Source: Christensenella hongkongensis
GTDB taxonomy: Bacteria > Bacillota > Clostridia > Christensenellales > Christensenellaceae
Reading direction: 5' to 3'
DNA length: 63,062 bases
NCBI RefSeq assembly: GCF_000981035.1
Contig: NZ_LAYJ01000068.1
Location: 149,025-212,086, forward strand
Below, piece by piece: positions 9,207 to 17,401 of the stretch. Within the stretch, counting starts at the first letter, position 1; each line of letters starts with the position of its first letter. A program made the position numbers and the translations under genes. Under the pieces are notes generated by a model that saw nothing but the letters and a program-made list of their open reading frames with translations, did no database searches and was not told the origin of the DNA.

Positions 9207-10123
9207 AACGTGTCATTAAGATCGAAGATTTAGCAAAGGCGATCAATCTTAATATCGTGTATATGGGAACGCGGGATACAGCGGAGATCGATTCAAGCGA
9301 CCTCAACCGTCCCGGCCTGCAGATGAGCGGCTTTTTTGAATATTTTGCAGTGAACCGCGTACAGCTTTTCGGCATGGCGGAAATCACGTATTTGCAAACC
9401 CTTGACCACGAGACACGTATGCAGCGGCTGGACCGCTTTTTTTCGCAGGCAATACCCTGCGTGCTGATTGGAAGGAACCTCACGCCTCCTGATGAATTTT
9501 TGGAGCTTGCACGAAAGTATGACGTTCCGGTGCTGATGTCCGGACTCACCACCACCAAACTGAGCCACAAAACGGCGATCTACCTCGATGCGATCCTTGC
9601 GCCGGTTATTTCCCGCCACGGGGGGCTTATGGATGTTTACGGAGTCGGCATGTTTATCACCGGCGACAGCGGCGTCGGCAAAAGCGAGACTGCGCTCGAG
9701 CTTGTAAAACGCGGGCACAGGTTCGTCGCGGACGACGTTGTGGAAATCCACAAGCTTTCCGACGATACGCTGATCGGGCAATCTCCTGACATCATACGGC
9801 ATATGATGGAAATCAGGGGGCTTGGCATCATCGACGTTTCCGTACTGTATGGTATGGGCTCTGTCGTACGCGAAAAATCGATCACGTTGTCCATTCACCT
9901 CGAACCGGGCGATGTGCGCGACATAGACCGCCTTGGAACAGCGGATAACCACATTACGCTGCTTGGCATCAAGGTGCCGCAGATCACGCTTCCGGTACGC
10001 CCCGGGCGCAACCTTGCAATCGTTATGGAGGTCGCAGCGATGAACTTCCGCCTGAAGAGCATTGGTCAGGGCGGCGGCGAATGGCTCGCGCAAAATATAA
10101 TGGATGTGATTGCCCAGTCATGA
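9203..10123 (+). CDS. hprK: HPr kinase/phosphorylase
   Basis: A 306-residue bifunctional enzyme that phosphorylates and dephosphorylates serine 46 of HPr and Crh, the master signal of carbon catabolite repression in Bacillota. The P-loop GDSGVGKS lies at residues 154-161, followed by FVADDVVEI with paired aspartates. The HprK signature EIRGLGIIDVSVLYG is at 203-217. The N-terminal half matches the usual regulatory domain. It overlaps both neighbours by four bases (ATGA on each side). A candidate substrate, the Crh-like protein with Ser46, is encoded 3.6 kb downstream in the same cluster. Confidence 0.97.
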   Translation: MKRVIKIEDLAKAINLNIVYMGTRDTAEIDSSDLNRPGLQMSGFFEYFAVNRVQLFGMAEITYLQTLDHETRMQRLDRFFSQAIPCVLIGRNLTPPDEFLELARKYDVPVLMSGLTTTKLSHKTAIYLDAILAPVISRHGGLMDVYGVGMFITGDSGVGKSETALELVKRGHRFVADDVVEIHKLSDDTLIGQSPDIIRHMMEIRGLGIIDVSVLYGMGSVVREKSITLSIHLEPGDVRDIDRLGTADNHITLLGIKVPQITLPVRPGRNLAIVMEVAAMNFRLKSIGQGGGEWLAQNIMDVIAQS

Positions 10124-11034
10124 TTTCGGATAAACTTATTGCAAAATTTGTCTCCTTCCTTGGCGGGGAGGGTGTGCGGCGGGATGAGCCGATGGCCGCA
10201 CATACGACCTTTAAAACCGGCGGCCCTGTGGAGCTCATGCTGCTTCCCCATACGGAAGAGGAAGTGGCGGGCGTCCTTTACGACCTGCGGCAGGAAGGGA
10301 TTCCCTTCGTTGTGATTGGCCGCGGTTCCAATCTTCTCGTCTCTGACGAGGGGCTGCAAGGCGCCGTGGTAAAGCTTGCTGACCGCTTTGACGCAATTAC
10401 AATCGAGCGGAACAGGATTTTTGCGCAATCAGGCGCGCACCTGAAGCTCCTTTGTATGGAGGCTATTCGCGCCGGACTTGCAGGGCTTGAATTTGCAGGC
10501 GGTATTCCCGGCTGCGTGGGCGGGGCGGTATGTATGAACGCAGGCGCGTACGACGGCGAGATCAGGGACTTTTTTACCAGCGCGCGCGTGCTCACTCCGG
10601 AATTCGAAATAATCGATATTCCTGCCGCAGATATGCAGTTTGGTTATCGCCACAGCGTTATTTTCGAAAAAAACCATGTCGTGCTCGGCGCGGCGTTTAC
10701 CCTTCCTGACGGCGATCCGGAGGCTTCCCTCTCGAAGATGAACGGTTTTAACGCCCGCCGGCGGGAAAAGCAGCCGCTTGAATATCCAAGCGCGGGCAGC
10801 ACCTTCAAACGCCCAAAAGGAAATTTTGCGGGGACGCTCATCGAAAAATGCGGTTTAAAGGGCTATATGATAGGCGGTGCACAGGTTTCAGAAAAGCACG
10901 CAGGGTTTATTATTAACGCAAAGGACGCCTCTTCCCGCGATATTTACGAGCTGATCCTGTACGTGAAACATACTGTAGAGGAACGTACGGGAGTCATCAT
11001 GGAGCCGGAAGTCAGGCTATTGGGTAAATTTTAG
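10120..11034 (+). CDS. murB: UDP-N-acetylenolpyruvoylglucosamine reductase
   Basis: A 304-residue FAD-dependent enzyme that reduces UDP-GlcNAc-enolpyruvate to UDP-MurNAc in peptidoglycan synthesis. AHTTFKTGGP and VIGRGSNLLVSDEG form the FAD-binding region, AGLEFAGGIPGCVGGA is the central MurB motif, YPSAGSTFKRP carries the catalytic serine, and VEERTGVIMEPEVRLLG ends the protein with the family glutamate. The start at 10120 overlaps the hprK stop (ATGA) and fits the family length. An in-frame ATG at 10081 would overlap hprK by 43 bases and is not favoured. Confidence 0.96.
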   Translation: MISDKLIAKFVSFLGGEGVRRDEPMAAHTTFKTGGPVELMLLPHTEEEVAGVLYDLRQEGIPFVVIGRGSNLLVSDEGLQGAVVKLADRFDAITIERNRIFAQSGAHLKLLCMEAIRAGLAGLEFAGGIPGCVGGAVCMNAGAYDGEIRDFFTSARVLTPEFEIIDIPAADMQFGYRHSVIFEKNHVVLGAAFTLPDGDPEASLSKMNGFNARRREKQPLEYPSAGSTFKRPKGNFAGTLIEKCGLKGYMIGGAQVSEKHAGFIINAKDASSRDIYELILYVKHTVEERTGVIMEPEVRLLGKF

Positions 11035-11036
11035 CT

Positions 11037-11747
11037 ATGATAGAAATCATTGCAGATATGCACACGCACACCGTTCACAGCCACGGGACGGGCACGGTGG
11101 AGGACAACGTAAAGGCCGCGATTTCCGCGGGGCTACAGCAGATCGTGATCAGCGACCACGGTCCGCTGCATTCGTATTACAACATCAAAGACGTAGACGC
11201 ATATTTGCGCGACATCGACGCGATGCGCAAGAAATACAAAAGTGATATCGACGTTTTGGCAGGCGTTGAACTGAACCTGCTTTCCGCACAGGGCGATATC
11301 GACCTGCCGCCGGAATACGCGGACTCGTTTGACGTAAAGCTGATGGGCTACCACAAGCTGGTGCGTTATAAGACGGTTGCGGACAGGTTGCATATGCTTC
11401 TATTCAAAACAAAGAGCGAACGTGCCCTGGAGCGCAATACGCAGGCATATTTAAATGCGATGGATAAAACCAATATCGACATTATTGTCCATATTGGTTA
11501 TGGGCTTCCAGTCGATATCCTGAAGGTCGCGCGGCACGCGGCGGAAAAAAATGTCGTGCTGGAAATCAATGCAAAGCATCCTGAGTTCACAACGGAAGAG
11601 CTCCGGCAATGCGCTGATCTGGGCGTAAAATTCTCAGTGGGCAGCGACGCACATTCTCCCGGTCGCGTGGGCGATTTTCTCCCCGCGCTCAGGAAGGCGG
11701 AAGAAGCAGGCCTGAAGGCGGAACAGATTATCAACGCGAAGCAATAA
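11037..11747 (+). CDS. PHP-domain metal-dependent phosphoesterase (YcdX-like)
   Basis: A 236-residue stand-alone PHP domain. Metal ligands are visible in DMHTHTVHSHG, VISDHGP, AGVELNLL, IVHIGYG and SVGSDAHSPGRVGD. Such proteins are trinuclear-metal phosphatases in the YcdX/HisK superfamily; the substrate is unknown. It starts two bases after the murB stop, so it is almost certainly in the same transcript. PHP genes are often seen between murB and rapZ in clostridia (general knowledge), but no shared function is established. Confidence 0.85.
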   Translation: MIEIIADMHTHTVHSHGTGTVEDNVKAAISAGLQQIVISDHGPLHSYYNIKDVDAYLRDIDAMRKKYKSDIDVLAGVELNLLSAQGDIDLPPEYADSFDVKLMGYHKLVRYKTVADRLHMLLFKTKSERALERNTQAYLNAMDKTNIDIIVHIGYGLPVDILKVARHAAEKNVVLEINAKHPEFTTEELRQCADLGVKFSVGSDAHSPGRVGDFLPALRKAEEAGLKAEQIINAKQ

Positions 11748-11805
11748 AAGCCGTCTTGCGGCAAACGACAGAATGACAGGCGCGTGGCAGCGCGGAGGAA
11801 GACAT

Positions 11806-12669
11806 ATGAAATTTACAATCGTAACAGGTTTATCGGGCGCGGGCAGGTCTTCCGCTCTTCGGCGGTTGGAGGATCTCAACTACTATTGCGTAGACAACCT
11901 CATGCCTGAGCTGATTCCTGATTTTGCACGGCTGTGTATGAGCAATACGCATATACGTGATAAAGTCGCCGTGACGGTGGATGCGCGTATGGGCGATTTC
12001 TTTGATTCCATCTATACGACCATCGACGAGCTCAAAACAATGGACCTCGATCTTGACATCCTGTTTCTGGACGCTTCGGACGCCGTCCTTGTAAAGCGTT
12101 TCAAGGAGGTTCGCAGAAAGCATCCGGTATCGGGCAGCGGTGAAATCCTTTCGGGAATCCATATGGAACGCCGACAGTTGCAGGGCCTTAAGGATATTGC
12201 AAACCATGTGATCGATACTTCTTCCTACAATGTAATGAAGCTCCGCAAGATGATCGATACCATGTACTCCGGCGATACGGACAACCGTTTGCTGATTTCG
12301 ATTATCTCATTTGGCTATAAACGCGGCATTCCGCTTGACGCGGACATGGTATTTGATATGCGTTTTATCGAAAATCCGTTTTATGTGGAAGGAATGCGCA
12401 AACATTCCGGCCTCGACGAGGATGTGCGCGATTTTGTGCTTTCTTTCGACCAGACGCAGTTCTTTCTGGCTGAGCTTGTCAAAATAGTGGATACTCTGGC
12501 TCCCTGTTTCGTGAGCGAGGACAAAAACCAGCTTGTGATCGGCATTGGCTGCACGGGCGGGATGCACCGCAGCGTGGCTGTTGCCGAAGAGCTTTTCCGG
12601 CGTTTTCAGGATGCGGGAATGCGCGTGACGCTTGAGCACCGCGACCTGACGCTCGAAAAAAACTGCTGA
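11806..12669 (+). CDS. rapZ: RapZ/YvcJ-type nucleotide-binding protein
   Basis: A 287-residue protein of the RapZ family (RNase adapter in E. coli; nucleotide-binding YvcJ in Bacillus). The P-loop reads GLSGAGRSS, with arginine in place of the usual Walker A lysine. YYCVDNLMPELIPDF and DASDAVLVKRFKEVRRKHP match the N-terminal domain; FIENPFYVEGMRKHSGLD and GCTGGMHRSVAVAEEL match the C-terminal domain. The start at 11806 has GGAGG close upstream; a frame from 11773 would add 11 unconserved residues. whiA follows within 15 bases. The yvcK gene that sits between these two in Bacillus subtilis is absent. Confidence 0.93.
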   Translation: MKFTIVTGLSGAGRSSALRRLEDLNYYCVDNLMPELIPDFARLCMSNTHIRDKVAVTVDARMGDFFDSIYTTIDELKTMDLDLDILFLDASDAVLVKRFKEVRRKHPVSGSGEILSGIHMERRQLQGLKDIANHVIDTSSYNVMKLRKMIDTMYSGDTDNRLLISIISFGYKRGIPLDADMVFDMRFIENPFYVEGMRKHSGLDEDVRDFVLSFDQTQFFLAELVKIVDTLAPCFVSEDKNQLVIGIGCTGGMHRSVAVAEELFRRFQDAGMRVTLEHRDLTLEKNC

Positions 12670-12684
12670 GCGGAGGAGCTTTGT

Positions 12685-13608
12685 ATGTCTTTTTCTTCAA
12701 CCGCCAAGGACGAAATATGCACGCTTGCCGAGGAAAGGGATTGCTGTATCATCGCTGAGCTTTGTGCATTTACCCTGATTTGCGGAAACCTCAGTATTCA
12801 TTCCGGCGGCGTGAGCATCAAATACAATACGGAAAACATGACGGTTGCAAAACGTATTTTTGACACGATAACCCGCGTCTTAAAAATGGATGCAGACATC
12901 GAGATCAAGGAAAACCTTCTGAAAAAAAAGCACAGCTATACGATTGTAGTCAAAAACGCGACGCTTTTGCTTTCAATCCTGGGGCTTGAAGGAAACCTTC
13001 TCACAGATGCGGTTCCCCCTCGGGAAATGACAGAAAAAGAATGCTGCGCCACAGCGATTTTGCGCGGCGCATTCCTTGGAGGCGGTACGGTTTCAAATCC
13101 GAAAAAAAATTACCATGCGGAGTTTGTTGCAGGTTCCGAAGCCTTTGCACAGGTGCTTTACAGCATCCTGCTGAAAAACGAAATCAGGGCAAAAATTATT
13201 CACCGCAAGCAGAGTTTTGTGGTATACTTAAATGAAGGTGACAGTATTTCAAACCTATTGGCGCTGATCGGTGCATATTCCGCAGTTTTAAACTTTGAAA
13301 ATGTGCGTGTGTTAAAGGAGATGCGTAATAATGTCAACCGGGCTGTAAATTGCGAGACGGCGAATATCAATAAAACCGTTAACGCAGCAATGGCACAGCT
13401 TGAGAGCATCCGCAGGATTGAAAAAGAAATCGGTCTTGAAAACCTGAGCGATACGCTTCGCGAGGCGGCAGAGCTTCGCCTTGAGTATCCTGAGGCTACC
13501 CTGTCGGAGTTGTGCGAGCTTGGAGGCACAACCAAATCAGGCATGAATCATCGCCTGCGTAAGCTCAATGCCATCGCATTGGATTTACAGCATATGAACA
13601 AATCGTAG
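12685..13608 (+). CDS. whiA: DNA-binding protein WhiA
   Basis: A 307-residue protein. The N-terminal half (about 1-190) resembles a degenerate LAGLIDADG fold with ILRGAFLGGGTV, and the C-terminal half is a helix-turn-helix ending SELCELGGTTKSGMNHRLRKL. WhiA affects cell division and chromosome segregation in Bacillus and is a sporulation regulator in actinomycetes. GGAGGAG precedes the ATG. The order rapZ-whiA-HPr-like matches the Bacillus yvcJ-yvcK-yvcL-crh locus without yvcK. A 15-base palindrome overlaps the stop codon. Confidence 0.96.
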   Translation: MSFSSTAKDEICTLAEERDCCIIAELCAFTLICGNLSIHSGGVSIKYNTENMTVAKRIFDTITRVLKMDADIEIKENLLKKKHSYTIVVKNATLLLSILGLEGNLLTDAVPPREMTEKECCATAILRGAFLGGGTVSNPKKNYHAEFVAGSEAFAQVLYSILLKNEIRAKIIHRKQSFVVYLNEGDSISNLLALIGAYSAVLNFENVRVLKEMRNNVNRAVNCETANINKTVNAAMAQLESIRRIEKEIGLENLSDTLREAAELRLEYPEATLSELCELGGTTKSGMNHRLRKLNAIALDLQHMNKS

Positions 13609-13742
13609 CGCACGTTGTGCGCATGAAAACGTTTGCTGCATAGCGGGTTTCTTGCAGGTGTTGCTCGCGCAGCCATTTGAGAAACCGCATTAAATACCAA
13701 TAATAATACACACTCGCCATGAACATAAAGGGAGGATTTAAA

Positions 13743-14006
13743 ATGATTTACAAAGAACTTGTGATTACAAACGACGATGGACTGAAAGCAAAGGCGGCAG
13801 CCAGTTTTGTGCAGGTTGCAAATCAATTTGATTCACAAATCCTGATTGAGTTTTCCAACAAAAAGATCAATGCCAAAAGCATTATGGGGCTTTTGTCCCT
13901 GGGTGTTAAGAAGGGCGAGTCTATTTATGTGTTCGCAAACGGCAGCGATGAAAAGGACTCTGTAGAGGCGCTTGCCGAGCTTGTAGAAAACGGCTTTGGC
14001 GAATAA
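13743..14006 (+). CDS. crh: Crh-like HPr-family protein (His15 replaced by Lys)
   Basis: An 87-residue HPr-fold protein. Aligning by eye to Bacillus HPr and Crh, position 15 is lysine (DGLKAKAAA) where HPr has the phosphorylated histidine and Crh has glutamine; Arg17 is also lysine. The regulatory site is intact: NAKSIMGLLSLGV places serine at position 46, the target of HPr kinase. The protein should therefore not carry PTS phosphate but could be a serine-phosphorylated CcpA cofactor, like Crh. The start at 13743 has GGGAGG six bases upstream; the earlier ATG at 13719 is unlikely. It has its own leader after whiA and a bidirectional terminator behind it. Confidence 0.85.
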   Translation: MIYKELVITNDDGLKAKAAASFVQVANQFDSQILIEFSNKKINAKSIMGLLSLGVKKGESIYVFANGSDEKDSVEALAELVENGFGE

Positions 14007-14020
14007 AACACAATCGCAGT

Positions 14021-14050
14021 AAAAAGCTTGCACAGCCGTGCAGGCTTTTT
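14021..14050. terminator. bidirectional terminator between crh-like gene and uvrC
   Basis: AAAAAGCTTGCAC pairs with GTGCAGGCTTTTT across a four-base loop, with T runs on both strands. Confidence 0.8.
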
Positions 14051-14054
14051 TTGT

Positions 14055-15887
14055 TTATGATGCGCTGTCTCCATGAAAATGCTCGTAAACCTTTTCCGCA
14101 ACGTGATCCGGCAGGCCTTTCACCGTTTTGAGTTCTTCCAGGGAAGCCTCCCTGACGCGCTTCACGCTGCCAAAAAACTTCAGCAGCATACGCTTGCGTG
14201 TATCGCCAATTCCTTCGATCTGATCAAGCTCGCCCGTGTGATGGCGTTTCTCGCGCAGCTTGCGGTGAAAGGTTATCGCAAACCGGTGCGCTTCGTCACG
14301 AATCCCTGTCACAAGCCGGAATTCCGGGCTGCCCACCTTAAGAAGAATACTTTCCTCTTTTCCCGGCACAAAAATTTCTTCCTGCTTTTTGGCAAGGCTC
14401 ACAATGGGTATGTCCTCGCAGCCCAGCGAAAAAAGCGCATCTCTTGCAGCGTGAAGTTGTCCCTTTCCGCCATCGATAATAATGAGATCCGGCATTGGGA
14501 GAAAGCTTTCGTCTCCACGAAGCCCACGAACAAGCCGGCGTTCGAGTGTTTCATTCAATGAGGCAAAGTCGTTCGCGCCTTCGAATCCCTTGATTTTGAA
14601 CTGCCTGTATTTTTTCCTGTCCGGCTTTCCATCGGTAAATACCACCATGGACGCGACATTGTTTGTCCCCTGTGTATTGGAAATGTCGTAGCACTCGATG
14701 CGCTTTAACTCCGCATCGATGCCAAGGGCTTTTGCAAGGTTCCCCGCCGCCGCTTCACGCTGCGCCTGCATCCCCTCTTTGATCTTAATTGCATCACTTG
14801 CATTCTTTCTTGCAAGCTCCACAAGCTTGCGGTTGTCCCCGCGCACAGCTTCCCTGATTTCCACCCTGGATCCGCGCTTTTCAGACAGCCACTCCATCAG
14901 GAGGTCGCTGCCGTCAGGACGCGGCAGCACATAAATATGCTTTGGGATTCCACTCTTCTCCGCGTAATATTGCTGTATAAACTGGCCCATAATCTCTGAA
15001 AGCGGCTCCCCGTCATAATCGAAATAGTATTTCTGCGCATAGAGAAGCTTTCCGTCCCGGAACAAAAATGCCTGTACCACCGCTGTTTTCAATCCCTTCT
15101 CCACAGCAAATACATCTTTGTCGTCAAGGTTTGGAAATCCGGCGCGTTGCTTTTCACGGATGCGGTCGATGAGGGCAATCCTGTCTCTCATGAGCGCAGC
15201 CTGTTCAAAATTCATATTTTCAGACGCTTCATTCATTTTGCGGACCAATTCCTTGCGGATTTTGGAATTGCTGCCGGAAACCACGCCGATTACCTCTTTT
15301 ACAAGCTCGTCGTATTCCTCTTTGGAAACCTTTCCCGTACAAGGCCCTATGCACCGGCCCATCTCATAATTAAGGCAGGGGCGCTCCCCCCTTGCGATCA
15401 TGCGCGGTATATCGTTGTTGCAACTGCGAAGAGGATAAAGCCGGTAAACCTGGTCAAGCACATCGCGAATTACGTGTGCTGCAATAAACGGCCCGTAATA
15501 CTTCGCTCCGTCGTCCTTGACGCTGCGCACCACAGTAACGCGCGGAAAAGGTTCGTTCAGGTCCACACGCACATACGGAAAATGCTTATCGTCCTTCAGC
15601 ATGATATTATAGTACGGGCGGTATTTTTTGATCAGGTTACACTCCAAAATGAGCGCTTCAAGCTCGGTATCCGTAATAATATACTCAAAGTCGTCAATAT
15701 GCGAAACCATCGCCGCAACCTTCGCATACTTTTGCGCTTCCTTACGAAAATACGAGCTGACACGATTTTTCAGCACCAACGCCTTGCCGACGTAGATCAC
15801 CTTTCCGTCCTTGTCGCGCATGATATATACGCCCGGCGTTTGCGGCAGATTTTTTATTCTCTTTTTCAGCTTTTCCGATAATTCCAT
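14055..15887 (-). CDS. uvrC: excinuclease ABC subunit C
   Basis: A 610-residue subunit of the nucleotide excision repair endonuclease. The GIY-YIG domain begins LPQTPGVYIMRDKDGKVIYVGKA; a conserved cysteine region (RPCLNYEMGRCIGPC) and a UVR domain (NFEQAALMRDRIALIDRI) follow. The RNase H-like C-terminal nuclease domain shows IECYDISNTQGTNNVASMVVF and LIIIDGGKGQLHAA. The tandem helix-hairpin-helix tail ends with IEGIGDTRKRMLLKFFGS. The start at 15887 fits the family; an in-frame ATG at 15917 has no ribosome-binding site. Confidence 0.97.
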   Translation of the reverse strand: MELSEKLKKRIKNLPQTPGVYIMRDKDGKVIYVGKALVLKNRVSSYFRKEAQKYAKVAAMVSHIDDFEYIITDTELEALILECNLIKKYRPYYNIMLKDDKHFPYVRVDLNEPFPRVTVVRSVKDDGAKYYGPFIAAHVIRDVLDQVYRLYPLRSCNNDIPRMIARGERPCLNYEMGRCIGPCTGKVSKEEYDELVKEVIGVVSGSNSKIRKELVRKMNEASENMNFEQAALMRDRIALIDRIREKQRAGFPNLDDKDVFAVEKGLKTAVVQAFLFRDGKLLYAQKYYFDYDGEPLSEIMGQFIQQYYAEKSGIPKHIYVLPRPDGSDLLMEWLSEKRGSRVEIREAVRGDNRKLVELARKNASDAIKIKEGMQAQREAAAGNLAKALGIDAELKRIECYDISNTQGTNNVASMVVFTDGKPDRKKYRQFKIKGFEGANDFASLNETLERRLVRGLRGDESFLPMPDLIIIDGGKGQLHAARDALFSLGCEDIPIVSLAKKQEEIFVPGKEESILLKVGSPEFRLVTGIRDEAHRFAITFHRKLREKRHHTGELDQIEGIGDTRKRMLLKFFGSVKRVREASLEELKTVKGLPDHVAEKVYEHFHGDSAS

Positions 15888-15935
15888 GCTTATATCATAA
15901 CTCCATTCCCTTCCCATTGGAAGAGAAGATCAAAA

Positions 15936-16005
15936 TTCCAAAACGCGCCCAAAGAGCAACATCCCCGTCAATTACGGCAGGAACCGGCACTCCGGGCGCG
16001 TCAAT
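15936..16005 (-). other. multi-hairpin intergenic element after the PBP operon
   Basis: ACGCGCCC (15943-15950) pairs with GGGCGCGT (15994-16001) and encloses a smaller hairpin CCGT/ACGG (15965-15977). In the minus direction the outer stem is followed by TTTTGG, so it may end the upstream operon, but the loop is long for a simple terminator. Confidence 0.4.
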
Positions 16006-16006
16006 T

Positions 16007-17401
16007 TTAATATCCCATATCCACTGCTTTTTCCAGAATCTTGCCCGCAAGGGGAGTCGCGTACGACGAACCGAAGCCCGCGCCCTCGCCAATCACTGCG
16101 ATTGCGAGCGGATGTGCGGAATCCTCGAGGAAGCCGACGAACCACGAATGGTTTTTGGTTTCGCCCGTATCCTGGTCCACGTACTCCGCAGTTCCCGTTT
16201 TTCCGCAAACCGTCAGGCCGCCAATATCCGCACTCGTCGCCGTACCGCTCGTCACGGTGTTTCGCATGTACTCCGTGAGCTGTGCCGACACATCCTGCGG
16301 CATGATCTCACGAAATGCAGTCGGCGTATAGCTAAAGGAGCTTGTCCCGCCGTACTTCACGTCCTTGAGCGTATTGGGCTGCATGATCGTGCCGCCGTTC
16401 GCAACGCCCGCAGAAATCATCATATTGTGCATGGGTGTGATGAGGTCTTTATACTGTCCAATCCCCGCCCACGCAAGGTCCCCCTTATTGCCCGACACGA
16501 CAAATTGGCTGTTATACAGAGTGAAATCCGGGAATTTGAAGTTATAGTTAAACGCAAACTGATCCGCTGTTTTAAGCATTGCATCGTCCCCAAGCTCCAC
16601 AGCCAGCTTCCCAAAATAGATATTGCAGGATTTTTCAAACGCGCTTTCAAGATCCACGTGCCCATGGCCGCCTTTTTTGGGGCAGGTTATTTTCTGGCCT
16701 TCGATGATGTCGCTGCCCGTACAGTCTATTTCAAGGCCGGTCACGCCATTTTCGATCGCAGCAGCAGCTGTCACAATTTTCATTGTGGAGCCCGGCGGGT
16801 ATAACCCCTGCGTAACGCGGTTGATAAATTTCGCGCCGGTTTCGTCCGTATCATCCTTGGCGGTATACGGATCAAACGTCGGCTTGCTGACGCTGCCAAG
16901 GATTTCTCCCGTTTCATAGTTCATCAGCACCACAGCGCCCGGATCTGAATTCATATTGTCGTAAATATATTCGCACAGGTCCGCGTCGATTGTAAGATAC
17001 ACGTCTCCGCCCTTTTGGCCGCTCTGCGCACTTTTGTATTTATCCAGTACATTTTGGTCGTAGCCATACAAATATTTGGCAAAGAAGGTTTCCGCCCCCT
17101 GTGACTTTCCGTAAATATCTCCTACGATATGGCTGACCGCCCGGCGCATATCTTCGCCTTCCGCGTATTTACGTTCCCCGTTCTGGGTATATGCAAGCGG
17201 GATGCCGTTCCTGTCGTAGATCGAGCCTGCATTCTCAATATTTTTCGTTGCTGAAATCCGCGGATTGAACGGCGTGGTAAACCACTGGTCGCCATATGCG
17301 ACTGTGGAATACAGGAGATACGAGCCGAGCAGGACGAACAGGCAGCAAAACACCGCCAGCATTGCACGCATATTCTTTTTGATGTTTACCTTTTTTTTCA
17401 T
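16007..17401 (-). CDS. class B penicillin-binding protein transpeptidase (PbpA/FtsI-like)
   Basis: A 464-residue peptidoglycan transpeptidase. A single N-terminal membrane segment (about residues 12-32) anchors an extracellular domain. The active site has the three penicillin-binding motifs: STMK (in YPPGSTMKIVTA) with the acyl-serine, SCN (FEKSCNIYFG) and KTG (VCGKTGTAEYVD). It is shorter than FtsI and lacks a long N-terminal module or PASTA domains, resembling PbpA of actinobacteria. It overlaps the SEDS gene by four bases; a SEDS polymerase plus class B PBP is a standard peptidoglycan synthase pair. Whether it serves elongation, division or sporulation is not readable. Confidence 0.9.
   Translation of the reverse strand: MKKKVNIKKNMRAMLAVFCCLFVLLGSYLLYSTVAYGDQWFTTPFNPRISATKNIENAGSIYDRNGIPLAYTQNGERKYAEGEDMRRAVSHIVGDIYGKSQGAETFFAKYLYGYDQNVLDKYKSAQSGQKGGDVYLTIDADLCEYIYDNMNSDPGAVVLMNYETGEILGSVSKPTFDPYTAKDDTDETGAKFINRVTQGLYPPGSTMKIVTAAAAIENGVTGLEIDCTGSDIIEGQKITCPKKGGHGHVDLESAFEKSCNIYFGKLAVELGDDAMLKTADQFAFNYNFKFPDFTLYNSQFVVSGNKGDLAWAGIGQYKDLITPMHNMMISAGVANGGTIMQPNTLKDVKYGGTSSFSYTPTAFREIMPQDVSAQLTEYMRNTVTSGTATSADIGGLTVCGKTGTAEYVDQDTGETKNHSWFVGFLEDSAHPLAIAVIGEGAGFGSSYATPLAGKILEKAVDMGY

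Noticed and set aside
15895-16092. A 65-codon minus-strand frame between uvrC and the PBP gene
   Set aside because: It overlaps both genes and the hairpin element, and has no ribosome-binding site or proper start.
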